From the NCBI GenBank assembly GCA_015522345.1, contig WAML01000040.1:1-19233 (forward strand): a stretch of DNA of 19,233 nt, read 5' to 3'. This document shows, one piece after another, positions 7,899 to 14,138 of this stretch. The notes under the pieces are model-generated. The model did no database searches. It was not told where the DNA came from and saw only the letters and a list, made by a program, of their open reading frames with translations. Position numbers and translations under genes: made by a program. This DNA comes from Desulfurococcales archaeon. Lineage in GTDB: Archaea; Thermoproteota; Thermoprotei_A; Sulfolobales; Desulfurococcaceae. The number at the start of each line of letters is the position of its first letter. Within the stretch, counting starts at the first letter, position 1.

Positions 7899-8717
7899 TT
7901 ATTTTCCAAATCTCCTCTCTCTATGCTGGAAAGACCTTATTGCTCTCCAGAAGTCTATTTTTCTGAATTCCGGCCAATATGCTTCGCAGAAATACAGTTC
8001 CGAATAAGCTAGTTGCCATAGGAGAAAGTTGCTTATACGTACTTCACCAGATGTTCTAATTATTAAATCTGGATCAGGGGATTCGCTAGTATAGAGGTAT
8101 TTCTTAAAGATTTCTTCATCGATTTCCTCCGGGTTTAGTAGTCCTTTTTTAACATCACTAGATATTCTCTTTACAGCATCAAGTATTTCTTGTCTCCCAC
8201 CATAGCATAAGGCTATGTATAGTATTCTATCATTGTGTTTACTCGTTTTTTCTTCAACTTTCTTGGCTAAATCTATTATATCTTTGGGTACAAGGTTCAT
8301 GTTTCCAATTACTTTTATTTTAACCCTGTATTTGTCTATAGATTTATTGTAGAGGAGTTCTCTTAGCCCTCTTCTAGCTAATTCAAATAATCTATTACGT
8401 TCTTCTGGAGGTCTTTTCGTGCAATTCTCGGTGGACATAGCATATATTGTTACGGCTTTTATACCAAGCTCCCATATCCAGTCGAGTACTTCTTTTATTC
8501 TTTTATAGCCTTCTTGATGTCCTATCCAGGGCTCGAGTTTTTTCTCTATGGCCCATCTTCTATTACCATCAGGTATTATACCTACGTGTACTGGAAAAGG
8601 CCCATTTTTTATCTGGAGCCATAGCCATTTCTCGTAGAGTTTGTAAATAGGTTTTAATAGCTTATTACCTATACTTAATATGTACTTTGATATTGTGGAG
8701 TCCATAGCTCTATGCAT
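7899..8717 (-). CDS. uppS: Cis-prenyltransferase (UppS-like isoprenyl diphosphate synthase)
   Basis: Adds isopentenyl units in cis to an allylic diphosphate to make the long polyprenyl lipid carrier, which in archaea serves glycosylation as a dolichol-type lipid. The catalytic segment HVGIIPDGNRRWA includes Asp50 and the Arg pair at 53-54. Further family motifs are the YAMSTEN segment and, at the C-terminus, DLIIRTSGEVRISNFLLWQ and SELYF, which bind diphosphate. The first 40 or so residues (hydrophobic and aromatic, before the core) are an N-terminal extension relative to bacterial UppS and might touch the membrane. The ATG at 8717 fits a leaderless transcript from the TATA box at 8745-8752; a second ATG lies four codons in. 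It is convergent with the coiled-coil gene, 18 nt apart. Confidence 0.95.
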   Translation of the reverse strand: MHRAMDSTISKYILSIGNKLLKPIYKLYEKWLWLQIKNGPFPVHVGIIPDGNRRWAIEKKLEPWIGHQEGYKRIKEVLDWIWELGIKAVTIYAMSTENCTKRPPEERNRLFELARRGLRELLYNKSIDKYRVKIKVIGNMNLVPKDIIDLAKKVEEKTSKHNDRILYIALCYGGRQEILDAVKRISSDVKKGLLNPEEIDEEIFKKYLYTSESPDPDLIIRTSGEVRISNFLLWQLAYSELYFCEAYWPEFRKIDFWRAIRSFQHRERRFGK

Positions 8718-8744
8718 CCCTTAAGTAGTAAATTGTCTAGATGC

Positions 8745-8752
8745 ATTATATA
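8745..8752 (-). promoter_or_regulatory. Probable TATA box of the cis-prenyltransferase gene
   Basis: TATATAAT on the minus strand, centred near 8748, puts the transcript start near 8720, almost at the ATG (8717). No Shine-Dalgarno site precedes that ATG, which agrees with a leaderless message. Confidence 0.5.
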
Positions 8753-8803
8753 GGTTTAATCCAGTGATTAATTCAACAAAGTATTTTAGTATCGGTGGTA
8801 GAA

Positions 8804-9367
8804 GTGGTTCTAGCAACTATTGGGTCTACAAATAAATCAAAGATCGTTGGTGCTGTAAAAGCATTGAGACTTGTTGGTGTAGATGAATATCAAGTGTTAA
8901 AAGTTGATACAGGTGTTGAACAGCCTCTAGGATTGAGAGAAACTCTAGAACTAGCTCTCTATAGAGCTTTGAAGTCTATAGAATTTGGTGGAGACTACGG
9001 TATTGGTATTGAAGGCGGGGTTTTATTCAATATAGGATATCCTATAGAGGGGCAAGTAGCTGTAGTTGTTGATTCTAAAGGTTTGGCAGGAATAGGTTTT
9101 AGTTCTCTATTTCCTCTACCACGTTACATAGGCAATGTTTTAAGTGTTAAAAGTTTAGGTGAAGTTATGAGTCAGTATACTGGAGTTAAAGGTGTAGGGA
9201 AATTATTTGGAGCAATAGGCTATTTATCTCTAGGCTACTTGACTAGAATCGAACTTAGTTTTCAAGCTACACTAACGGCGTTAATGCCGTTTATTAGAAG
9301 AGATTTTTATAAAAAACCTATTACCGTGGATGAATTAAAGGAAATATTAAAAACCCTTAAACTGTAA
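8804..9367 (+). CDS. Inosine/xanthosine triphosphatase (YjjX/DUF84 family NTPase)
   Basis: A house-cleaning NTPase that hydrolyses ITP and XTP so that deaminated purines stay out of nucleic acids. The N-terminal ATIGSTNKSKI matches the family's GSTN-x-x-K substrate loop. DYGIGIEGGV matches the conserved GIESGV-type segment, and the TGV-QPLG stretch fits the region after the first domain. Length is 187, normal for the family. The frame also opens at a GTG at 8795, but that codon sits inside the GGTGG Shine-Dalgarno site (8794-8798). The GTG at 8804, five bases after it, gives the usual N-terminus, so I prefer it. The gene is divergent from uppS and 41 nt upstream of the S8e gene. Confidence 0.87.
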   Translation: MVLATIGSTNKSKIVGAVKALRLVGVDEYQVLKVDTGVEQPLGLRETLELALYRALKSIEFGGDYGIGIEGGVLFNIGYPIEGQVAVVVDSKGLAGIGFSSLFPLPRYIGNVLSVKSLGEVMSQYTGVKGVGKLFGAIGYLSLGYLTRIELSFQATLTALMPFIRRDFYKKPITVDELKEILKTLKL

Positions 9368-9408
9368 CGGATTAATACATAGTCGAGTAGAGACGCAGGG
9401 GATATATT

Positions 9409-9798
9409 ATGTCATATTACCAGGGTAATGATTTAAGGAAACCATCTGGAGGTAAGAAGAGACCTCATAGGAAAAAGAGGAAGTATGAACTCGGTAGACC
9501 GCCTACAGAGACTAGGTTAGATGTAAGAGAATATAGGAAAATAATAAGAGTAAGAGGAGGGAATGTTAAGGTAAGGTTAAAGAAAGCTGTTTATGCGAAT
9601 GTATTGATTCCTGGAGAGAATAAGCTTAAGAGAGTAAGAATACTTGGCATAGTAGAGAATCCAGCTAATCCAGAATATTCTAGAAGCGGTATTATAACTA
9701 AGGGTGCATTACTAAGGACTGAACTAGGTATTGTAAAAGTAACATCACGTCCAGGACAAGATGGAGTGATAAATGCTGTTCTAGTAGAGAGGTCCTGA
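9409..9798 (+). CDS. rps8e: 30S ribosomal protein S8e
   Basis: Archaeal/eukaryotic small-subunit protein with no bacterial counterpart. It opens with a very basic stretch (GKKRPHRKKRKYELGRPP, about residues 15-32) followed by TRLDVREYRKIIRVRGGN, the family signature region. It ends in the GIITKGALLRTELGIVKVTSRPGQDG segment, typical of archaeal S8e. Length (129) is standard. The ATG follows a purine-rich GGGGAT (9398-9403) with a short spacer, and an A/T-rich ATTAATACAT (9371-9380) lies at a fitting TATA distance upstream. It stands between the NTPase and SRP19 genes on the same strand. Confidence 0.97.
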   Translation: MSYYQGNDLRKPSGGKKRPHRKKRKYELGRPPTETRLDVREYRKIIRVRGGNVKVRLKKAVYANVLIPGENKLKRVRILGIVENPANPEYSRSGIITKGALLRTELGIVKVTSRPGQDGVINAVLVERS

Positions 9799-9877
9799 TG
9801 TATATAATAGTAATTTTATCAAATTGATGTATATGTACAATTTATTTTGAGTATATAGTTTTACTCTGGTGGAGCAT

Positions 9878-10177
9878 TTGAGTAGAGAGTACAGGGGTAA
9901 GAAAATAGTTATTTATCCTTCATACATAGATTCGCTTCTCTCAAGAAAAATGGGTAGAAGAGTTTCTAGAGAAATTGCTGTTAGAAATCCTACGCTGGAA
10001 GAAATAGTGAAGGCGGCAGAAGAACTTAGGCTAAACCCCTTTGTTGAAGAAGCTAGGTACCCTAGAATATGGTGGAAGTATAAGTATAGAATTGTTGTAG
10101 ATAAAGTAGCGAGTAAGCAGAAGATACTAGAGCTTATAGCTAAGAAGATAGGAGAAATCCGTAGGAAAAGAAAATAA
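9878..10177 (+). CDS. srp19: Signal recognition particle 19 kDa protein (SRP19)
   Basis: Binds 7S RNA at the tips of helices 6 and 8 and helps SRP54 load, so it works in co-translational targeting to the membrane. The family core is clear: KKIVIYPSYIDS at the start, GRRVSREIAVRNPTLEEI in the middle and PRIWWKYKYRIVV near the end, followed by a basic tail (RRKRK). Length is 99 residues with the TTG at 9878, or 102 with a GTG at 9869. That GTG lies within the GGTGG Shine-Dalgarno site (9868-9872), so I chose the TTG five bases beyond it; a TATA-like GTATATAG at 9851-9858 lies upstream. SRP RNA is not encoded in this window. Confidence 0.93.
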   Translation: MSREYRGKKIVIYPSYIDSLLSRKMGRRVSREIAVRNPTLEEIVKAAEELRLNPFVEEARYPRIWWKYKYRIVVDKVASKQKILELIAKKIGEIRRKRK

Positions 10178-10196
10178 TAGTATTGAACAGAGTATC

Positions 10197-10347
10197 GTAA
10201 TACCATTGGTAATACCGATATAATACATTTGTCCTATGTATAGATTTTAAATCGTTTGATTAAAGAATTACAAGATCCTACTTCTAATGAACCATACAGT
10301 TCTTTAGGTACTTAATTTTATCTATAAATTAATATAATCGGTATTAC
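10197..10347. repeat. Three copies of the octamer GTAATACC upstream of gar1-tfb
   Basis: GTAATACC occurs at 10197-10204 and again, directly repeated, at 10209-10216. Its reverse complement GGTATTAC is at 10340-10347, just before the gar1 TATA box. The last two extend to an 11-bp inverted pair (10209-10219 and 10337-10347). All lie in the 224-nt non-coding gap after srp19. They could be operator sites or the base of a transcript fold; the function is unknown. Confidence 0.45.
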
Positions 10348-10356
10348 TGTAGGACA
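10338..10356 (+). promoter_or_regulatory. Conserved 19-bp element upstream of gar1-tfb
   Basis: TCGGTATTACTGTAGGACA ends four bases before the gar1 TATA box. It matches the element at 11841-11859, in front of the TFE-beta gene, at 16 of 19 positions, including nine in a row (TACTGTAGG). A binding site for a shared regulator is inferred from position; nothing in the sequence names the protein. Confidence 0.4.
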
Positions 10357-10357
10357 G

Positions 10358-10369
10358 CCTTTATATAAC
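10358..10369 (+). promoter_or_regulatory. TATA box of the gar1-tfb operon
   Basis: TTTATATAA (10360-10368) is the best TATA box in the window. A start about 27 bp downstream falls at about 10391, on the G of GGGTG, giving a leader of roughly ten bases that is little more than the Shine-Dalgarno site before the ATG at 10402. Confidence 0.6.
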
Positions 10370-10401
10370 TACTGATTTATTTTATTCGCTGGGTGTTAAT
10401 A

Positions 10402-10710
10402 ATGAAGAGATTAGGTGAGTACCTCCATAGTACTAGAACAGGGCTTTTAATTATTAAGTCTGTATACAGGGATCCCCGTAAACTCGTTGGCGCATTAGTA
10501 TACGATAGAAGTATGAGAAGAGTAGGTAAAATTGTTGATGTAATAGGTCCAGTAGATTCTCCATTTATTGTAGTTAAACCAGAGTCTAGAGATATAGTAG
10601 ATTTGATTGAACCAGGTCCAATGTATTATTTTATTGAAAAAAGAACTAGATTCCGTAAGAAGCCTTCTAAGAAATTTGAGAAACGCAGGAAGAAAAACAG
10701 GAAAAAATAA
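10402..10710 (+). CDS. gar1: H/ACA RNP protein Gar1
   Basis: Subunit of the box H/ACA ribonucleoprotein that makes pseudouridine in rRNA; Gar1 binds the Cbf5 thumb and controls product release. The Gar1/Naf1 beta-barrel core covers about residues 25-80 (KLVGALVYDRSMRRVGKIVDVIGPV, then SPFIVVKPE), followed by a lysine/arginine-rich tail. Length (102) suits an archaeal Gar1. A GTG at 10393 would add three residues, but it lies inside the GGGTG Shine-Dalgarno site; the ATG six bases further is chosen. The TFB gene follows after 19 nt, a pairing common in archaea, so Gar1 and TFB probably share the promoter at 10358. Confidence 0.93.
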   Translation: MKRLGEYLHSTRTGLLIIKSVYRDPRKLVGALVYDRSMRRVGKIVDVIGPVDSPFIVVKPESRDIVDLIEPGPMYYFIEKRTRFRKKPSKKFEKRRKKNRKK

Positions 10711-10729
10711 CTACGAAGGTGGATATAAT

Positions 10730-11638
10730 ATGGTTTACGAACATTCTATACTTAAATGTCCTGTATGTGGTTCTACTAATATAATATTTGATCATGTAAA
10801 GGGAGAATATGTTTGTGCTTCATGTGGAACAGTGATTAGCGATCACGTAATTGACTCTGGTAAAGAATGGAGAACTTTTAGTCCTTATGATGCTTTATTA
10901 AAGTCTAGGACAGGACGTTCATTAACATATGCTATACATGATATGGGTCTTACAACAACGTTTTCTACAAAGGGTTTCAAACATTCTTCTCGTGTTTTAA
11001 AGAAGAAAGCACGAGATCTTATACGTATTCAAAATAAAATGAGGATTAGCCGTAAGGATAGAGTAAAAGTTACTGGATTAAAATACTTGAATAGCTATGC
11101 TTCTACACTACAACTACCTAATCATGTAAGAGAAGAAGCTGCTAGAATACTTCATAAAGCACTTGATAAACTTAATGTTAAAGAGAAAACAATTAAGGCC
11201 ATGGCAGCAGCAGCTATACTCATGGCCTGCAAAATCCATGGTGTACCTAAAACGCTTAGGTCTATAGCTAGAGAACTAGGATTTAGTGAAGGAGATATTT
11301 GGAAAGCAGAGAAGAAAATACTTAGTGTTGTAAAGAAAGTTAATACACGTATAGTTGAGCCAAAGGATTTCATACCATTAATAGTTAAAAAACTCGGGCT
11401 ATCATCTCATGTACAGTATTTAGCAGCGTATCTTACCTATTTAGCTCGAAAGAAAGATATAGGTATCGGTAGAGGACCAATAGGTTTAGCAGCAGCTTCT
11501 GTATATATAGCTTCAATATTATTAGATGAGAAAAAGACTCAACAAGAAGTTGCTGAAGCATGTAATATAACTGATGTAACTATAAGGAATAGGTATAGTG
11601 ATATTGTTGAAAACTTCGATATAGAGGTTTATCTCTAA
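10730..11638 (+). CDS. tfb: Transcription initiation factor B (TFB)
   Basis: The archaeal TFIIB homologue: it binds TBP-TATA DNA and the BRE and recruits RNA polymerase. The N-terminal zinc ribbon has Cys10-x2-Cys13 and Cys29-x2-Cys32 (CPVCG, CASCG). The B-reader/linker follows (SGKEWRTFSPYD, about 43-54), then two cyclin-like repeats at about 110-200 and 205-300, the second ending with the helix-turn-helix VAEACNITDVTIRNRYSDI. Length (302) is full. The frame is open for 41 more codons upstream, but those overlap gar1 in another frame; the ATG at 10730 with GGTGGAT eight bases before it (10718-10724) gives the normal N-terminus. Whether the genome has a second TFB cannot be seen here. Confidence 0.97.
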   Translation: MVYEHSILKCPVCGSTNIIFDHVKGEYVCASCGTVISDHVIDSGKEWRTFSPYDALLKSRTGRSLTYAIHDMGLTTTFSTKGFKHSSRVLKKKARDLIRIQNKMRISRKDRVKVTGLKYLNSYASTLQLPNHVREEAARILHKALDKLNVKEKTIKAMAAAAILMACKIHGVPKTLRSIARELGFSEGDIWKAEKKILSVVKKVNTRIVEPKDFIPLIVKKLGLSSHVQYLAAYLTYLARKKDIGIGRGPIGLAAASVYIASILLDEKKTQQEVAEACNITDVTIRNRYSDIVENFDIEVYL

Positions 11639-11646
11639 GGTAAAAA

Positions 11647-11663
11647 TTCTAGAAGTTCTAGAA
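11647..11663. repeat. Tandem palindrome downstream of tfb
   Basis: TTCTAGAA occurs twice, one base apart, starting eight bases after the TFB stop. RNA could fold TTCTAG-AAGTT-CTAGAA into a six-bp stem. It may be a weak 3'-end structure for tfb or a protein site in the 247-nt gap before TFE-beta. Confidence 0.4.
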
Positions 11664-11840
11664 AAGATCTATGTGAATATTTAGTTCTACACACTATTTA
11701 TTCACCCATTAATTCATTAGTTTATTAATCCCACTAAAGCTTATGATCTACGGGATAGAAATAAAATTCTTGACTTAGAGTATTATAGTAGATAACTAAG
11801 CAATGTGATGGGGCGCTAACTCAGTAAATGTATAATGGAT

Positions 11841-11859
11841 TCGGCAATACTGTAGGTCA
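11841..11859 (+). promoter_or_regulatory. Conserved 19-bp element upstream of TFE-beta
   Basis: TCGGCAATACTGTAGGTCA lies 26 bp before the TFE-beta ATG and matches the gar1-tfb element at 10338-10356 in 16 of 19 positions. A TATAAT at 11831-11836 upstream could be the TATA box, which would put this element between box and start site. That position suits a repressor, but the promoter assignment is uncertain. Confidence 0.4.
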
Positions 11860-11885
11860 AAGATACTATAGTTAGGTGGATTTCA

Positions 11886-12317
11886 ATGGATTTCAACGAA
11901 CTAAGTGAATTAGAGAAAAAAGCATATGACCTAATACTGAAGCGTGGTAAAAAAGGTATATTTCAAAACGATTTATGGAAAGAACTAGGTATAAGTAGTA
12001 GAGAAGCATCAAGAGTTGTTATAAAACTTGTAAAACGCGGTCTCATCATACGTAAGCCAGCTGTTAATAGAGGTAGAAAAACATATTTGTTACTACCCGC
12101 TCCTCCTAAGAAACGTGAAAAAATTAAACATAAACTAGAACTAACGTTCATAACGAAAATAGATATAAGGAATTTTCTCGACATACCATGTGTTAAATGT
12201 CCTTTCATAGATAAATGTTATAGAGGAGGATTCTATGACCCAACAAATTGTCCTTGGATAGAAGAATGGATATTAAGGGAAATTTCTAAGATGAAAGCAA
12301 CTACTAGACCACGGTAA
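11886..12317 (+). CDS. Transcription factor E beta subunit (TFE-beta, RPC39/RPC34 homologue)
   Basis: Probable partner of TFE-alpha in the archaeal TFIIE-like factor that helps RNA polymerase open the promoter. The N-terminal winged helix is at about residues 5-70 (LSELEKKAYDLILKRG, GISSREASRVVIKLVKRGLI, then GRKTYLLL as the wing). The C-terminal part carries four cysteines, Cys102, 105, 111 and 122 (CVKCPFIDKC, then NCPWIEEWI), the pattern of the iron-sulfur domain in crenarchaeal TFE-beta and human RPC39. Length (143) fits the crenarchaeal form, which has a single winged helix. The ATG is set by GGTGGA at 11875-11880. It lies 247 nt after TFB and is convergent with trm1. An unrelated MarR-like regulator is the alternative, but the cysteine set argues against it. 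Confidence 0.85.
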   Translation: MDFNELSELEKKAYDLILKRGKKGIFQNDLWKELGISSREASRVVIKLVKRGLIIRKPAVNRGRKTYLLLPAPPKKREKIKHKLELTFITKIDIRNFLDIPCVKCPFIDKCYRGGFYDPTNCPWIEEWILREISKMKATTRPR

Positions 12318-12326
12318 TATATTGTC

Positions 12327-13535
12327 TTAAGACTTTCTTAAGCTCTTAAGTATACTTATAAATTCTTCATAAGATGCATTAGTCTTTATACCTCGTGGAT
12401 CGAAATGTGATTTAGTTGCTTTAAAACCTCTATTCTTTAATTCACTAATGAGTTTATCCCTAGGAGGCATATTCATTTTCAAGTAGCCGCAGAAGAGATC
12501 GTATCTATAGTATGGAGTGTTTATATCGATCTCTTGGTTTAAATTCAATAAAAACTTCTTAATGTGCAGGAGATGTTTTAGTCCTTCAGACTTCTTTTCT
12601 AGCGTTAATAATATTTTTTCTATAAATTCTTTTACACCAAGTAAGCCTATCCAGAGAGGCCCTATAACTACTTGTCTTTCACATATTTTTTCTCCTATAA
12701 TTGATTCAATATTTGTTGCTGGGACATATTCTCTGTAGTAATTATCTGCACAATATAGGATATAGCCTATGTTTTTCTTTAGAGCCTTATTTGCTTCATT
12801 AGCGCTTTTTATTGATATAAAGTATGCTCTATAATAGTAATCGTGATAATATGACAGTATAGGTAATAAAAGAACGTCGTGTGAAGCTGCTCGTAAAATT
12901 ATGGAGCCTAATAATATTCTTAAACCCATTTCTTTTACAAAATCAACTTTATAGCATTTGGCATGGTATCTTCTATAACAGGCTTCTTCATAACTACAAT
13001 TTAATGGACCTGTATCTGTAGCTGTAATAGCTATTAGACCGTTCTTAGCTATAGCGTATACTGTTGAGTCTATGAAGGGTATAGGTGAGCCGTAGGGGTC
13101 GACGTCTATTAAATCAACTACTATACCATTTGTTCTAATACTGCTTAAGAGTGTATTGGCTTCAGAATTATATGCTTCAACTCGATCCTCTACATTATTT
13201 AATCTAATATTCCTCTTTATATAATAGTAAGCTATGGGATCTAGATCGTTGACTATACCTCTTCCTCCAGTTTCAAGAGAGTATCTTATGCTTCTAACGC
13301 CGCTTCCAGCCAATGGCTCTATATAGAAGTATTCTTTATCGTCAAAATAGGTTACGGAAACAGCTACAGCAATATCTCTACTAAACTTCATACGTGGATT
13401 ATAGAATACGGGAGCCCAAGAAGGCTCGTATACTCCATCGGGTCTCTTAAAGAGCTCCGGGTTAGGTATGATGATTTTAGCTTTTCCTTCTATTATTATG
13501 GTTTCCCAGTCATAGAGGCCTACATTATTATTCAT
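12327..13535 (-). CDS. trm1: tRNA (guanine-26 N2,N2)-dimethyltransferase Trm1
   Basis: Makes m2,2G26 in tRNA with SAM, which stops misfolding of the tRNA core. Family features are the N-terminal KAKIIIPNPE and PVFYNPRMKFSRDIA, the SAM-binding region EPLAGSGVRSIRY with VNDLDPIAYYYIKRNIRLN, the catalytic DVDPYGSP and the TATDTGPLNCS segment. The C-terminal domain ends in a GFKATKSHFDPRGIKT-type motif, also typical. Length is 402 with the ATG at 13535. A TTG at 13568 would add 11 residues overlapping the THEP1 gene and is less likely, since the ATG comes five bases after that gene's stop. It is the last gene of a probable gatD-gatE-THEP1-trm1 transcript and ends nine bases from TFE-beta. Confidence 0.95.
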   Translation of the reverse strand: MNNNVGLYDWETIIIEGKAKIIIPNPELFKRPDGVYEPSWAPVFYNPRMKFSRDIAVAVSVTYFDDKEYFYIEPLAGSGVRSIRYSLETGGRGIVNDLDPIAYYYIKRNIRLNNVEDRVEAYNSEANTLLSSIRTNGIVVDLIDVDPYGSPIPFIDSTVYAIAKNGLIAITATDTGPLNCSYEEACYRRYHAKCYKVDFVKEMGLRILLGSIILRAASHDVLLLPILSYYHDYYYRAYFISIKSANEANKALKKNIGYILYCADNYYREYVPATNIESIIGEKICERQVVIGPLWIGLLGVKEFIEKILLTLEKKSEGLKHLLHIKKFLLNLNQEIDINTPYYRYDLFCGYLKMNMPPRDKLISELKNRGFKATKSHFDPRGIKTNASYEEFISILKSLRKS

Positions 13536-13539
13536 ACTA

Positions 13540-14100
13540 TTACTGTTCCCTCTTATAGAATCTATCAATAATATCCGCCACTTCCTTAGGAACTCTATAT
13601 GATAGAGCCACTCTATTACTAATTGTTACCACATATTTTAATGCATTATTTAAAGCATTTAATATTTCAGGATCGCGTAATCTATAGTGTACGACCAAGA
13701 TTAATGGTTTTTCTACAGAGGTAATTATCTTAATTAAGTCGGTTTTGAATTGCGGCAACTTTAGCTCCATAGGACCTACTTCATCTATACCTATTACATC
13801 TGCTTTCTCCATATTCTCTAATGCTCTTTTCCACACTCTTATTGCTTCATCGACTACTACACCATATGCTCCAACTCTTATGCTTGAGTAATAATTTCTT
13901 CTTGCAAGCCAACCTTGGTATCCATCGTATAGATCTATGAATTTAAACCCTATTCTTCTACCTTTATCATCTCTTACTTCAGGACTATGTACTCCAGCTA
14001 TTCTATAGCCTTTATTCTTCAAGTAGTTTAATGTATTGTTGAAGAGAGTTGATTTACCTGATCCAGGTCTTCCAGTGATAACTATTCTAGGAGCTTTCAT
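13540..14100 (-). CDS. THEP1-type nucleoside-triphosphatase (NTPCR family)
   Basis: A small P-loop phosphatase that hydrolyses many NTPs slowly in vitro; its role in the cell is unsettled. The Walker A motif is GRPGSGKST at about residues 10-18. The family segment HSPEVRDDKGRRIGFKFIDL is at about 38-57, and the Walker B/EVGPMEL signature (GIDEVGPMEL) near 105-114. Length (186) is typical. The frame opens at a GTG at 14109, but GGTG at this point is the Shine-Dalgarno site; the ATG at 14100, six bases on, is chosen. It lies 38 nt after gatE and just before trm1 on the same strand, with no clear promoter between, so it is probably co-transcribed with tRNA-related genes. Confidence 0.92.
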   Translation of the reverse strand: MKAPRIVITGRPGSGKSTLFNNTLNYLKNKGYRIAGVHSPEVRDDKGRRIGFKFIDLYDGYQGWLARRNYYSSIRVGAYGVVVDEAIRVWKRALENMEKADVIGIDEVGPMELKLPQFKTDLIKIITSVEKPLILVVHYRLRDPEILNALNNALKYVVTISNRVALSYRVPKEVADIIDRFYKREQ

Positions 14101-14138
14101 TAAAAACACCTTGGTACTTCATGTTTAGCAACTAACTA

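Noticed and set aside
10607..10729. Upstream extension of the TFB frame by 41 codons
   Set aside because: It overlaps gar1 in another frame, and the ATG at 10730 has the Shine-Dalgarno site and gives the normal zinc-ribbon N-terminus.
11647..11663. Heat-shock element
   Set aside because: The TTCnnGAA pattern fits the eukaryotic HSF site, but archaea have no HSF; the likeness is formal.
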